NCBI GenBank assembly: GCA_018302605.1
Contig: JAGVZN010000024.1
Location: forward strand, 1-40,199
DNA: 40,199 nt
Direction of reading: 5' to 3'
Origin: Candidatus Woesearchaeota archaeon
Lineage (GTDB): Archaea > Nanobdellota > Nanobdellia > Woesearchaeales > GW2011-AR9
Under the pieces are notes generated by a model that saw nothing but the letters and a program-made list of their open reading frames with translations, did not search any database and was not told where the DNA came from. Below, one piece after another: positions 25,473 through 34,891 of the stretch. Both the position numbers and the translations under genes were made by a program. Every line of letters begins with the position of its first letter. Within the stretch, counting starts at the first letter, position 1.

Positions 25473-27593
25473 TTAGCCTCTCTCAACAATCGCTTTAATC
25501 CTTCTCACGCCAGCCGCACAGGCTTCTTCTTTGGTAATCGTAAACTTACCGATCTCTTTCGTATTCGTCACATGCGGGCCGCCGCAGAACTCTTTGGAAT
25601 AATCACCGACGAAGTACACCGAAACACGATCGGGATACTTAACGCCAAATTCCATCTCTGCGCCCAATAGTTTTGCTTCCTGAATGCTCATCTCTTCCCG
25701 ACGCACCGACAGCCCCACGCGAATCACGCGATTGACTTCGTCTTCCACTTTTTTTACTTCTTCCAGAGTCAATTTCCGATCAAAACTAAAATCAAAGCGC
25801 AAGCGTTCCGCGGTGATATTACTGCCGCGCTGATGGATATCTTGAGAAATCACTCTGCGCAGCGCCTCATTCAATAAATGTGTTGCGGTATGTAAACGTG
25901 TCGTCTGGGGAGAATGTTCGCTCAGGCCGCCTTTAAACAGGCCTACAGATGCCGTCCGAGATAATTCTTGATGTTTTTCAAATTCCTGCTTGAATTCGGC
26001 TTCATCAATCGTAATTCCCTGTTCCATTGCCAGCTCCTGCGTCATTTCCAAAGGAAATCCATAACTTTGAAAGAGAAGAAACGCATCTTTTCCTGAAATA
26101 AGGCCTGTTTGCGCAGCCATCTTATTGAATTCTTTCAGCCCCATTTCCAGGGTTCTGTTGAATCTCTCTTCTTCTTTTTCCAGCTCAGATACGATGCGGT
26201 TTTTGTTCTTCTTCAATTCAGTATAATAATTGCCATAATCCGCAATGATTATTTCAGCAATTCTAGACGTAAAATTAACATTGATACCAATCAATTTTCC
26301 ATAACGAATCGCCCGACGAATTAATCTGCGCAAAATATAACCCCGATCAACATTGGAAGGTGTCAGTGCAAAATCATCACCCAAGACAAACGCTGCTGCT
26401 CTAAGATGGTCAACGACAATGCGCATCTCGCGAGTCTTTTTTTGATAGGGTAAACCACTTAATTCTTCCAATCTGGAGATACTCCGAGAAAATAATTCTG
26501 TCTCGTAGGCACTTTTCTTGCCAGAAAGGACCGCCAAAGCTCTCTCAAAGCCCATGCCTGTGTCCACATTCTTTTGGGTAAGAGCTTTAAATCCAAAAAG
26601 ATTTTTCTCGATGAATTCTTTAATTTGTGTAGGACTTTGATATACTTCAGAAATGATCCCTAGTTTCTTCGCAGTGTCTACGTTCTCTTTTTTGTGATCA
26701 AAATAGAGGACTTCATCGGCAGTAAGATGATATTTTTTAAAAAGAGTACCAAAGAACAGTGGGTTATCTTTATTCACTTTTTTTTCTTCCATTGAAAAAG
26801 CTTCAAAGCCGTGCTGCTCAAGAAGTTTCTGTCCTCTCTCTCTAAAACCATTAACGACTAATATTTTCTGAGCGTTAAAAGAATTTAAAACAGTTAATAT
26901 TTCAGAATTGACATTAAACTCAGAATCATAAATAGTGAACATACCATCGACAAGAAGCACCCTTTTCAGTTTATGATAAGTCATAAATACATCATTCCAG
27001 ATTTCTACCCAACGATTATCTTCTGGATCAAATTTTTTTGGCGCGGCGCCGCCGCCTGTCCAATAAAACATTTCTGAACTCGGACCGCAAGGCCCGGTTT
27101 CTCCCGCAGACCAGAAATTATCCTCGCCCAGAAAAGCAATCCGTTCAGGAAGGACGCCTAATTCCTGCCAAAACTCGGCTGCTTCCGTATCGCGTTGAAC
27201 TTGTGCATCACCTTTGTACACCGTAAAAGCTAATTTTGTCAAAGGAATATGCAGCCATTTTTTCCCAGTAAGGAATTCAAAACTCCAGGCAATCGCTTCT
27301 TTCTTGGAATAATCACCCAAAGACCAATTTCCCAGCATTTGAAAAAAAGTGTGATGGGTGTTATCTCCGATATTTTCAAAATCGACTGTGCGCAGGCACT
27401 TCTGGATATTTACCAGCCGTTTCCCGGCAGGATGCTTTCCGCCCAAGAGATAAGGGACGAGAGGCTGCATCCCTGCCGTATTAAATAAGACAGAAGCGTC
27501 ATTTGTCGGGATGAGGGAAGCAGAGGGAATGAGAGTATGCTCTTTACTCTGAAAGAAGGCAAAATAGAGATCCCGCAGTTGTTTTGGCTTCAT
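25473..27593 (-). CDS. alaS: Alanyl-tRNA synthetase with HAD-like insertion and no C-Ala domain
   Basis: FNTAGMQPLVPYLLG, GDNTHHTFFQMLGNWSLGDYSKKE, KNVDTGMGFER, HTATHLLNEALR, FCGGPHV. Insert at about residues 209-333. Confidence 0.95.
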   Translation of the reverse strand: MKPKQLRDLYFAFFQSKEHTLIPSASLIPTNDASVLFNTAGMQPLVPYLLGGKHPAGKRLVNIQKCLRTVDFENIGDNTHHTFFQMLGNWSLGDYSKKEAIAWSFEFLTGKKWLHIPLTKLAFTVYKGDAQVQRDTEAAEFWQELGVLPERIAFLGEDNFWSAGETGPCGPSSEMFYWTGGGAAPKKFDPEDNRWVEIWNDVFMTYHKLKRVLLVDGMFTIYDSEFNVNSEILTVLNSFNAQKILVVNGFRERGQKLLEQHGFEAFSMEEKKVNKDNPLFFGTLFKKYHLTADEVLYFDHKKENVDTAKKLGIISEVYQSPTQIKEFIEKNLFGFKALTQKNVDTGMGFERALAVLSGKKSAYETELFSRSISRLEELSGLPYQKKTREMRIVVDHLRAAAFVLGDDFALTPSNVDRGYILRRLIRRAIRYGKLIGINVNFTSRIAEIIIADYGNYYTELKKNKNRIVSELEKEEERFNRTLEMGLKEFNKMAAQTGLISGKDAFLLFQSYGFPLEMTQELAMEQGITIDEAEFKQEFEKHQELSRTASVGLFKGGLSEHSPQTTRLHTATHLLNEALRRVISQDIHQRGSNITAERLRFDFSFDRKLTLEEVKKVEDEVNRVIRVGLSVRREEMSIQEAKLLGAEMEFGVKYPDRVSVYFVGDYSKEFCGGPHVTNTKEIGKFTITKEEACAAGVRRIKAIVERG

Positions 27594-27640
27594 GAACGAG
27601 ATGAGTAAGAATGAAGTTTTTAATGTTTTTGGTTATGTTC

Positions 27641-28936
27641 TCATCGGATTACTTCTCTCCGGATTACTTCTCCCCGCAGATCAAATGTTGTCGTTTTGAT
27701 GATCTTAACATCAAGCCTGTCTCCTAATTTGAAATTGCCGTCTACGAGCACGGGCTTGTAGGCAAAGTTGCGGCCGATCCACTGGTTTTCCTGAGTCCCT
27801 TTCTCGTCGATGATGATCTTGCCTTCCCAGCCCTGCCAGCGTTCATTCTGCATTTGAGATATGTTCTGGAAAATTGCCGTCAGTGTTTTAGAGCGATGGT
27901 TGACAATCTCGCCGGGAAGCGGCTCCAATTTCGCGGCTTTTGTTCCCGGACGCGGCCAGAAACGGGAAATATTGATGCAGGCGGGCGTCGTTTTTCGCAT
28001 CACCTCGATCGTGGCCTGATATTCTTCATCAGTTTCCGTAGGATAGCCAACGATAATATCGGTCATGATCGTGATTTCGGGGATTTCCGCCCGGAATTCC
28101 TGCACTGCTGAGACAAAATCTTCGACGGCATAGCGGCGTTTCATTTCTTTTAAGGTCTCATCATGGCCAGCCTGCAGTGGCAGGTGGAGGAACTTGAAGA
28201 TCTTGGGATGTTGATAGATCTCAAGCAGGCCTTGCTTGATCTTGGGCAGGTGATCAGGATTGCCCATACCAATGCGAATCATGTACTCTCCCGAGACGGT
28301 GACCAATTCTTTTAACAACGCCACAAGATCTGTCCCCAGATCAAAACCGTAACAGAAAGTGTCCTGCGAAGTCAGCCAGATCTCGCGTACGCCATCATTC
28401 AAAGCATGCTCGACTTCGCGTTTAATGTCGGCAATTGGATAAGATTGAAGCGTAAAGCGTGCGGACTTTGTCTTGCAGAATGTGCATGCGCCCAAACAGC
28501 CAAGACTGATCGGAATGACACCGACAACAGGATTCCGTCTGACTCGCGGCAGATTCAAAGGCGGCATCTCTCCCGTCTCCAGCAGACGGACAACATTATT
28601 ATTCAACGCTTCCTCCACCACTTCCACAATCTTATGGATCTGCCGCGTTCCCAGAAGGCAATAGTCTTTTAATTTTGGATTTAAAGGGTCAGCCTGAGGG
28701 ATACAGCCGGCAATGACGATTGTCTTGTAAGGGTGTTGTGTTTTTATCTTTTCCAGATTGGTAAAGAAAGCCGATTCACTCGGTGACTTTACCGTGCAGG
28801 TATTGAAGATGATGATGTCTGCAGTTTCCACATCCTGGATCAGATCAAATTTTGCTTCTTTCAACAACCCAGCCATCTGTTCCGAATCAGAGAAATTATG
28901 AGCACAGCCGCTGGTCAGAATGGTAAATGTGGTCAT
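27641..28936 (-). CDS. MiaB-like tRNA methylthiotransferase (e-MtaB/CDKAL1-like)
   Basis: TSGCAHNFSDSEQM, FNTCTVKSPSE, SLGCLGACTFCKTKSAR, C-terminal TRAM-like segment. Confidence 0.92.
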   Translation of the reverse strand: MTTFTILTSGCAHNFSDSEQMAGLLKEAKFDLIQDVETADIIIFNTCTVKSPSESAFFTNLEKIKTQHPYKTIVIAGCIPQADPLNPKLKDYCLLGTRQIHKIVEVVEEALNNNVVRLLETGEMPPLNLPRVRRNPVVGVIPISLGCLGACTFCKTKSARFTLQSYPIADIKREVEHALNDGVREIWLTSQDTFCYGFDLGTDLVALLKELVTVSGEYMIRIGMGNPDHLPKIKQGLLEIYQHPKIFKFLHLPLQAGHDETLKEMKRRYAVEDFVSAVQEFRAEIPEITIMTDIIVGYPTETDEEYQATIEVMRKTTPACINISRFWPRPGTKAAKLEPLPGEIVNHRSKTLTAIFQNISQMQNERWQGWEGKIIIDEKGTQENQWIGRNFAYKPVLVDGNFKLGDRLDVKIIKTTTFDLRGEVIRREVIR

Positions 28937-28986
28937 GTTTACTATTGGCAGAAATGATTGTTTAAAAAAGTTGTGGGGAAAAAAAG

Positions 28987-29148
28987 CTTAGTAGAAAAAG
29001 TCATCCGCCTGGCCTGAAGATTGACCGTGAGAAGCGATCGGCAGGAACAGGTGCGAAAACGATAAGATTAAATGGCCTGTTCTGCGACCAGGAACACGGC
29101 CTGATTTCGCCACGGTCAATGGCTGGGAGGATTTTTTCTCCAGAGCCC
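28987..29148 (+). mobile_element. MITE-like hairpin element, family A copy 3
   Basis: tagaaaaagtcatccgcctggcc..ggctgggaggattttttctccagagc. Flanked by GGAAAAAAAG (28977-28986 / 29149-29158). Confidence 0.82.
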
Positions 29149-29166
29149 GGAAAAAAAGAAAAAAAA

Positions 29167-29361
29167 TTAGATATTTTTCTCCTCAGCAGGCTCCTCGCTG
29201 GACGGACTTTCTTCAGCCGGCGCACTTTCTTCAGCTGCTTCAGCTTCGGCAGTTTCCTCAACAACCGGGCAGGTACATTCTTCGGGTAGAAGACCACACG
29301 CAACACATTTTCCTTCTTCTGATACTTCTTGATTACATTTACTACAAGCCACTATATACAC
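29167..29361 (-). CDS. Small Cys-rich protein with acidic tail
   Basis: ACSKCNQEV..GKCVACGLLPEECTCPVVEETAEAEAAEE.. Confidence 0.75.
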   Translation of the reverse strand: MYIVACSKCNQEVSEEGKCVACGLLPEECTCPVVEETAEAEAAEESAPAEESPSSEEPAEEKNI

Positions 29362-29521
29362 CTCATTTTTATTTTATAGTTAAACCATTTGACTAATCTT
29401 ATAAAAGTATTTCGGTACTCAAAGGATAGTTTAAAATTCTCGCGGAGGGAATTTGGCGCTTGAACCTGAAAATCCAATTGATTTTCTTACGACTGATGGA
29501 TACGCCAATAAGATTCTCTGT

Positions 29522-31087
29522 TTAAAACCCCAATCTCTTGACGATCACGTCGGCATTAAACTCTTCAAAGTCGTCATAGGTCTGCCCGACGCCTAAGAAC
29601 AGGATCGGCTTCTTGATCGTATAGGAAATAGACAAAGGCGCGCCGCCTTTCTCATCGACGTCGGCTTTGGTCAGGATGACACCGTCCATCTCCACTAGTT
29701 CGTTGAATTTACGCGCCTGTTCAACACAGTCGTTGCCGGTGATGCTCTCACCGACAAAAATCTTCAGGTCCGGCTTGGTCACCCGGAGGATCTTCCCTAA
29801 TTCACCCATCAGGTTCGTGTTCGAATGTAATCTGCCGGCAGTATCGATTAAGACAACATCGAGATTATTCTTTTCGGCATATTTGACAGCATCAAAAGCA
29901 ACAGCAGCAGCATCAGAACCGTAATCATGCTTGATCATCTTCACGTTCAGCTTTTGCGCATGCTCTTCCAATTGCTGGATCGCTGCCGCCCGGAAAGTGT
30001 CGCAGGCCGCGAGGACGACGGAGAGCTTCTGCTTCTGAAGATAGTAAGCTAGTTTGGCGATGGAGGTCGTCTTTCCCGCGCCGTTGATCCCAAAAAAAGC
30101 GATGACAAAAGGCTTCTTTTCTTTCTCTTTAATGCGCTGAAGCAGATCAACTTTCTCGAGGGAGAGGATGTCTTTCAGTGTTCGTTTTAATGTATCTTCG
30201 ATCCGGCCCAGCACATCCCGCGGAAGCGGCTTGTTCACTAACTCTCCTGCCAGATCTTTCTTGATCTTGTTGATCACTTCTACTGAGACATTATTTTCCA
30301 ATAAAACCAGTTCCAATTCCCAGAACAATTCTTCATATTTTTCGGGGGAGATTGTTCTGGTTGTCAGCGTCTGCTTGATCTTGCCGAAAAAACTTTTTTT
30401 CTCTATGGCTTCTTCAGAAACAGCCTCTTTCGCCGCAAATTTCTTCTCCTCTTCGGCGGCATGTTTGCTGCGGACAATAATCGGCTCTGTTTTTACTTCT
30501 TGTGGTGGTTTCTGTTCCTCTCGTTGATGTTCCTTTTGTTTCTGTTCTTTTTTCCGTTCTTCTTCTGGCGTTTCTTCTTTTTCAGCGGCAACCTCTTCTT
30601 TCTTCCGGGAAAATAATCGTCCAAAAAATCCTTTCTTCTCTTCTTTTGCTCTCTCTTTCTCTGCTTCCTTTAACTCTTCATTATCGGCGGTCAGGGGAGC
30701 AAGATGCTCTTCTTCTGATTGTTTCTCCAACACTTTTTCCGGCTCTTCTGCTTCTTCCGGTTCTTCCAACTCCTCCGGCTCTTCAGAAACGATAATTTCC
30801 GGTTCAGATTTTGCTTTTGATTTAGAACTAACTGGTGATTTTGATTTTTTTTTTGTTGTGGACTTTTCTGCCAGCTCTTTCACTGCTGGCTTATTTTCTG
30901 CTGGCTTCTTCTTTTCTGCCGACTTTTTCTCTTTTATTTCCTTCGTCTTTTTAACTTCCCTTTTCTTCTCTTCTCTGGGAATCTCCACTTCGATTGGTTT
31001 TACTTCTGCTACTTCTGCTTCTTCTACTGCTTTACTCGAGAAGACGGATAATGCCCCCTTCAGTTTTTCTTTCAGTTTGCCGAACAT
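29522..31087 (-). CDS. ftsY: Signal recognition particle receptor FtsY
   Basis: FFGINGAGKTTSIAKLAYYLQ, AACDTFRAAAIQQLEEHA, LIDTAGRLHSNTNLMGEL, GVGQTYDDFEEFNAD; long charged N-terminus. Confidence 0.97.
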   Translation of the reverse strand: MFGKLKEKLKGALSVFSSKAVEEAEVAEVKPIEVEIPREEKKREVKKTKEIKEKKSAEKKKPAENKPAVKELAEKSTTKKKSKSPVSSKSKAKSEPEIIVSEEPEELEEPEEAEEPEKVLEKQSEEEHLAPLTADNEELKEAEKERAKEEKKGFFGRLFSRKKEEVAAEKEETPEEERKKEQKQKEHQREEQKPPQEVKTEPIIVRSKHAAEEEKKFAAKEAVSEEAIEKKSFFGKIKQTLTTRTISPEKYEELFWELELVLLENNVSVEVINKIKKDLAGELVNKPLPRDVLGRIEDTLKRTLKDILSLEKVDLLQRIKEKEKKPFVIAFFGINGAGKTTSIAKLAYYLQKQKLSVVLAACDTFRAAAIQQLEEHAQKLNVKMIKHDYGSDAAAVAFDAVKYAEKNNLDVVLIDTAGRLHSNTNLMGELGKILRVTKPDLKIFVGESITGNDCVEQARKFNELVEMDGVILTKADVDEKGGAPLSISYTIKKPILFLGVGQTYDDFEEFNADVIVKRLGF

Positions 31088-31089
31088 GA

Positions 31090-31530
31090 TTATTTCACCG
31101 GTTTCAATTCTTCGGCTTCCGCAATTTCTTGGTATATTGATGAAAGCTGTTCCTGTATCTGCTGCATGATCGCTTCCATTTCGCCGGTTCTTGCTTTGAT
31201 CTCCGTCTGCTGCTTTTCCAGTAGCTGCAAGACATCCGCCAGAGAATGCTCAACTGTCGTATCCGAACCAACGTGGACGATCAATTTTTGATTATCTTTT
31301 AATTCAGCTTTGAAAAAAATACCATCGGCGATCGGTACGAGAACTTCATGAAGCAGCGGTGTCTCACCGAGCTCGACAACCGCATGCTGGGAGATATCTA
31401 ATTCACTTTCCTGCTGGTGCAGGAATTCAACATGCTCATTTATCTTTTCCAGTTGTTGCTGTAACATCTGGAATTGCATGTACTTCTCCTGCCAATTGGT
31501 TTTATCCATCAATGAATTTGTTTCAGCCAT
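31090..31530 (-). CDS. pfdA: Prefoldin alpha subunit
   Basis: Coiled-coil ends around VLVPIADGIFFKAELKDNQKLIVHVGSDTTVEHSLADVLQLLEKQ; adjacent to ftsY. Confidence 0.88.
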   Translation of the reverse strand: MAETNSLMDKTNWQEKYMQFQMLQQQLEKINEHVEFLHQQESELDISQHAVVELGETPLLHEVLVPIADGIFFKAELKDNQKLIVHVGSDTTVEHSLADVLQLLEKQQTEIKARTGEMEAIMQQIQEQLSSIYQEIAEAEELKPVK

Positions 31531-31549
31531 CGGTAAAGAAAGGCCGAAC

Positions 31550-31753
31550 CTACAATTTTTTCAACAGCTGTTCCAAGAACTGCTGATAGAGCAGCTCGCT
31601 CTTCAAGAACGGAAGATCGGCCTGATCATCAACGACCTTATTCAAAAAAGGGGAATTGACGATAACCAGTCTTTTCGCATCATTTTTGACATGGGCCAGT
31701 TCTTTCAGCAGCAGTGCTTTGAGGACCACTGTTTCTTCTTTTGTTAATGCCAT
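31550..31753 (-). CDS. Hypothetical protein, 67 aa
   Basis: MALTKEETVVLKALLLKEL..; upstream of pfdA on the same strand. Confidence 0.5.
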   Translation of the reverse strand: MALTKEETVVLKALLLKELAHVKNDAKRLVIVNSPFLNKVVDDQADLPFLKSELLYQQFLEQLLKKL

Positions 31754-31857
31754 GAAAGAATGGAGATACTGCTCTTTTATAATACTTTTGCTGACATTAT
31801 AGCTTTCTATTAGTAAATCGCAATGATTTCTAAACTTTTTTAGGGTGATTTGCCATT

Positions 31858-32256
31858 CTAGCAAATCTCCCAAATGTTCCTATACAACGTAGCCTGAAGT
31901 CCAAGCTCTTCCGCTAAGCCTTCGATGTCTTTCTCAGGCATCTTTTCCGAAGCATAAATATTAATCGAACGATCCATTCTTGTTACGGGATGGTCAAAAT
32001 CCTGATGCCAGGGGAAAAGAACCGCCACGCGAGCACCACGACGATTGAAATACAGCCGTCCGAACCACGTGTAGTCATCTTCTGTCGTTCCATGTATTGC
32101 GTGGGAAACATAACCGTTGACACCTTTCCCGATCTGTTCAAGATCGTGATTACATAAAGAAAGACGATTAATCACTTCATTCAGATGCTGAACAACATCT
32201 AACCCGTACTGGTGGGTAAATCCTTCAAGTTTTACTATTGTCATTTCGTAGGTCAT
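31858..32256 (-). CDS. Hypothetical protein
   Basis: ORF on the same strand between taw1 and pfdA; no family recognised. Confidence 0.6.
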   Translation of the reverse strand: MTYEMTIVKLEGFTHQYGLDVVQHLNEVINRLSLCNHDLEQIGKGVNGYVSHAIHGTTEDDYTWFGRLYFNRRGARVAVLFPWHQDFDHPVTRMDRSINIYASEKMPEKDIEGLAEELGLQATLYRNIWEIC

Positions 32257-32301
32257 GTGTAATTCCTCCAGACAAGAAATCCCTCCTGAGAATTCCTGTG
32301 T

Positions 32302-33456
32302 TTATTTCTCATAAAATTCCAATTCCTGCGTTTTTTCATCGACAAATGCATACGCTTCTGGATGCTCCTGTAAAAATTTGGTCTTGACATGCTCGGGCAT
32401 GTTGTCAATCGTCCCTTTGCCGCTTAAGCCGACCTGTGGTGTTTTTTTGCAATAGTCATCAGTAGTAAACTCTTGTCCGGAATTGACTAACTGGTCATAT
32501 TTTGGAAAATCAATCCACGTCTGCCAGACTCCATCTTTCTTGTATTTTTTCTTCGCAAACATCACGACACGCGAAGGAATATGTTCAGAAACAATCTCGT
32601 ATTCCGGCAGATACTTGACCAGCGCTTTGGAAAAGACAACGATTTCTTCATGCAAAGGCATATTTCCTTTGGTCAGGCGCTGTGTCGAGGGACCGACGTG
32701 CATGTACGCCTTGACTTCGATGAAATCCGGACTGCCTTTCTGGATCATCTCAGCATATTGCTGGTGTGAGGTATCGTTGATCTTTTTGATGATCGTCAGG
32801 CGAATGCATGTCCGCTGTTTTTTCTGCGCCAAATATTCCAGGCTCTGATTTAATCTCTCCCAATAATCGGGGAAGAGTGGGACATCGACTTCTTTCAATA
32901 ATTCTTTTTCCGGCGCATCCAGACTGATGTATAATTGCGTGACAGGCTGAAGATCTCTGATCTGTTCAGGATACTGGGCATTGGTCACAAGAAATGTAGA
33001 GACGCCGTTCTGATTAAATAAGTCCAGCAATTCATTGATCCGCGGATAGATGATCGGCTCGCCAGTAAGAGAAAGGGCGACGTGCTTCACTTCTTTGGAT
33101 CTGGCAAACGCCGCTTTGTTGGCTTTGGCCGAACCGCCGAAGCCGACGAGTAGTCCATGATGCGCTTTCACGCTTTCATCAAAGATCATCTGCGGATCAT
33201 CAACAGCCCATTTCCATTCTTTGGACACTGGCGCTTTATATCCCCGCCAGCAGAACGTACAGCGGTTGGCGCAGCTGATTGACGTGGTCATCTGCATACA
33301 CTGATTGCTCATGATCCCGTAGAACTTGAGCTTGTAGCACCCGCCTTCCCCGTTGATCATGTTTTTCGTCCAGCCGCAGGTCTTGACGGCAGAATGTTTC
33401 CCGACGATACGGTATTGCTGTTTTTCCAGTTCAGCTTTGGCGGCAGGGGTGAGCAT
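32302..33456 (-). CDS. taw1: 4-demethylwyosine synthase (TYW1/Taw1)
   Basis: CMQMTTSISCANRCTFCWRGYKAPVSKEWKWAVDDP, ALSLTGEPIIYPRINEL, VKAYMHVGPSTQRL. Confidence 0.95.
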   Translation of the reverse strand: MLTPAAKAELEKQQYRIVGKHSAVKTCGWTKNMINGEGGCYKLKFYGIMSNQCMQMTTSISCANRCTFCWRGYKAPVSKEWKWAVDDPQMIFDESVKAHHGLLVGFGGSAKANKAAFARSKEVKHVALSLTGEPIIYPRINELLDLFNQNGVSTFLVTNAQYPEQIRDLQPVTQLYISLDAPEKELLKEVDVPLFPDYWERLNQSLEYLAQKKQRTCIRLTIIKKINDTSHQQYAEMIQKGSPDFIEVKAYMHVGPSTQRLTKGNMPLHEEIVVFSKALVKYLPEYEIVSEHIPSRVVMFAKKKYKKDGVWQTWIDFPKYDQLVNSGQEFTTDDYCKKTPQVGLSGKGTIDNMPEHVKTKFLQEHPEAYAFVDEKTQELEFYEK

Positions 33457-33499
33457 GCGCTGTGAAGAAGGGAGTTATTTAAAAATTGTTTGGTGAGTT

Positions 33500-33655
33500 G
33501 TATTTGTTTAGCTTTTCTGGCTGGCCGTGTATCCAAGCGGAAATTTGCAAAGATATTTTCTGCTTCTCGCTGTGAACCAGAAGATTTCCGCACCTAGCTA
33601 GGAACAAAGTCTCTTCGGATACACCGCTTGGCCCAGCCGCCAGCTAAACAAATAC
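33500..33655 (+). mobile_element. MITE-like hairpin element, family B copy 2
   Basis: Same ends as 22804-22966. Flanks GGTGAGTT (33492-33499) and GGTGGGTT (33656-33663). Confidence 0.8.
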
Positions 33656-33689
33656 GGTGGGTTTTCTGAGACAATGAGGAATGAGAGCA

Positions 33690-34460
33690 TTAAGCTTGAG
33701 ACATATCAAAGCCAAGTGCTACGTTCATCGAACCATGCCGAACATTTTTATCTCTGATTTTTTTCCGCCAGGAATGATTCCAAAAAACATCGTCCAGGTA
33801 GCTTTCAGAATCTGCACGATTAATCCCCCCTATACTCCCCAGAACCAGTGACTGGTCGTAGGTGATTATTTGTCTGGAACAGAGAGGAATTGTATTACCG
33901 ACAAGTTCTCCGGAAAAACCGTAGCCGCAGTTTCTCAGATCAAAGAGGTAACAATCTCTTTCATATCCTATTTCATTTCCAAACGGCCTCGGTTTGACAA
34001 GTTCACCACGTTGGAGAGCGGTATTGACATATTCTTTAATGCCACCGTCAGTGAGAAGAGTATGGTCTGCATCCACGCCGCGCGATTCTAACACTTTACC
34101 AGTCCAAGTACGACCGCTGGTGTATTCCCGGTAAGGCCGGACGAGGTCGGCAAGCTCTTTGGTACAGTTAAAAAAAGCATTGCTGGTTTGACCAAGAAGA
34201 TGAAATCGGCGATCAGAAATCCAACCATCCATCGGTCGAGCAAAATCAAAAGCACGATTTAAAATTAATCCACCGACTTTATAAAACGTCCCTTTATGTT
34301 CTTTCAAGATTAGCGGGTTGCTATCCCCACAATAAAGAGGAGATTCTCTGGGCATCGGAACTATGATTACACCAAACCGCTCCATGTATTGAAATATTCT
34401 CTCGGCCGTATTCTGGGGAGCAGCGGTCTCTTCAGTGGGAGTTGGATCGTGTTTCTTCAT
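33690..34460 (-). CDS. Hypothetical protein
   Basis: 256-aa ORF; no family recognised. Confidence 0.6.
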   Translation of the reverse strand: MKKHDPTPTEETAAPQNTAERIFQYMERFGVIIVPMPRESPLYCGDSNPLILKEHKGTFYKVGGLILNRAFDFARPMDGWISDRRFHLLGQTSNAFFNCTKELADLVRPYREYTSGRTWTGKVLESRGVDADHTLLTDGGIKEYVNTALQRGELVKPRPFGNEIGYERDCYLFDLRNCGYGFSGELVGNTIPLCSRQIITYDQSLVLGSIGGINRADSESYLDDVFWNHSWRKKIRDKNVRHGSMNVALGFDMSQA

Positions 34461-34479
34461 TGTATCAGTTTTTGATTGT

Positions 34480-34764
34480 TTACTCGTCTTTCGTCTTCTG
34501 ATGATCTAAAAAATATTCACGAACGAGAGTATCGACGCTAACGCGTCGAAAGGGGTCACCGCTGTCACTGTTTACGGTTAATTGATCATGCCTCGTTTTG
34601 ACAACATATACCCCACAAGGAGGAAGACCATTTTGTACTTGTGCTTTCGATGTTTCAATGTAAAGCTCATGTCCAACCGGCAAATCTAATAATACATCAT
34701 CGTAGACTAGGGCATTATAACAATCAGCATATAACCAAGTTTCAGTTTTTAATCTATCTGTCAT
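34480..34764 (-). CDS. Hypothetical protein, 94 aa
   Basis: Preceded on the minus strand by a TATA-like atttataaataaaa at about 34811-34822. Confidence 0.55.
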   Translation of the reverse strand: MTDRLKTETWLYADCYNALVYDDVLLDLPVGHELYIETSKAQVQNGLPPCGVYVVKTRHDQLTVNSDSGDPFRRVSVDTLVREYFLDHQKTKDE

Positions 34765-34891
34765 TTTGAGTCTCCGTCGTTAAACTTTGTTATCACTTCA
34801 GAATAGTGTTTTATTTATAAATCTTTTGGTAGAAGTGACCTTGAACCGTCATTTCTGAAAAGGAAACAATCCATTCTTGTTCCCAACCCCC

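Noticed and set aside
29001-29306. 101-aa minus ORF overlapping family A element and the Cys-rich gene
   Set aside because: Wrong frame of a real gene plus hairpin element sequence.
29440-29520. tRNA-like string (gcggaggg .. ggttcaa on the other strand)
   Set aside because: No matching acceptor or T-stem partners on either strand.
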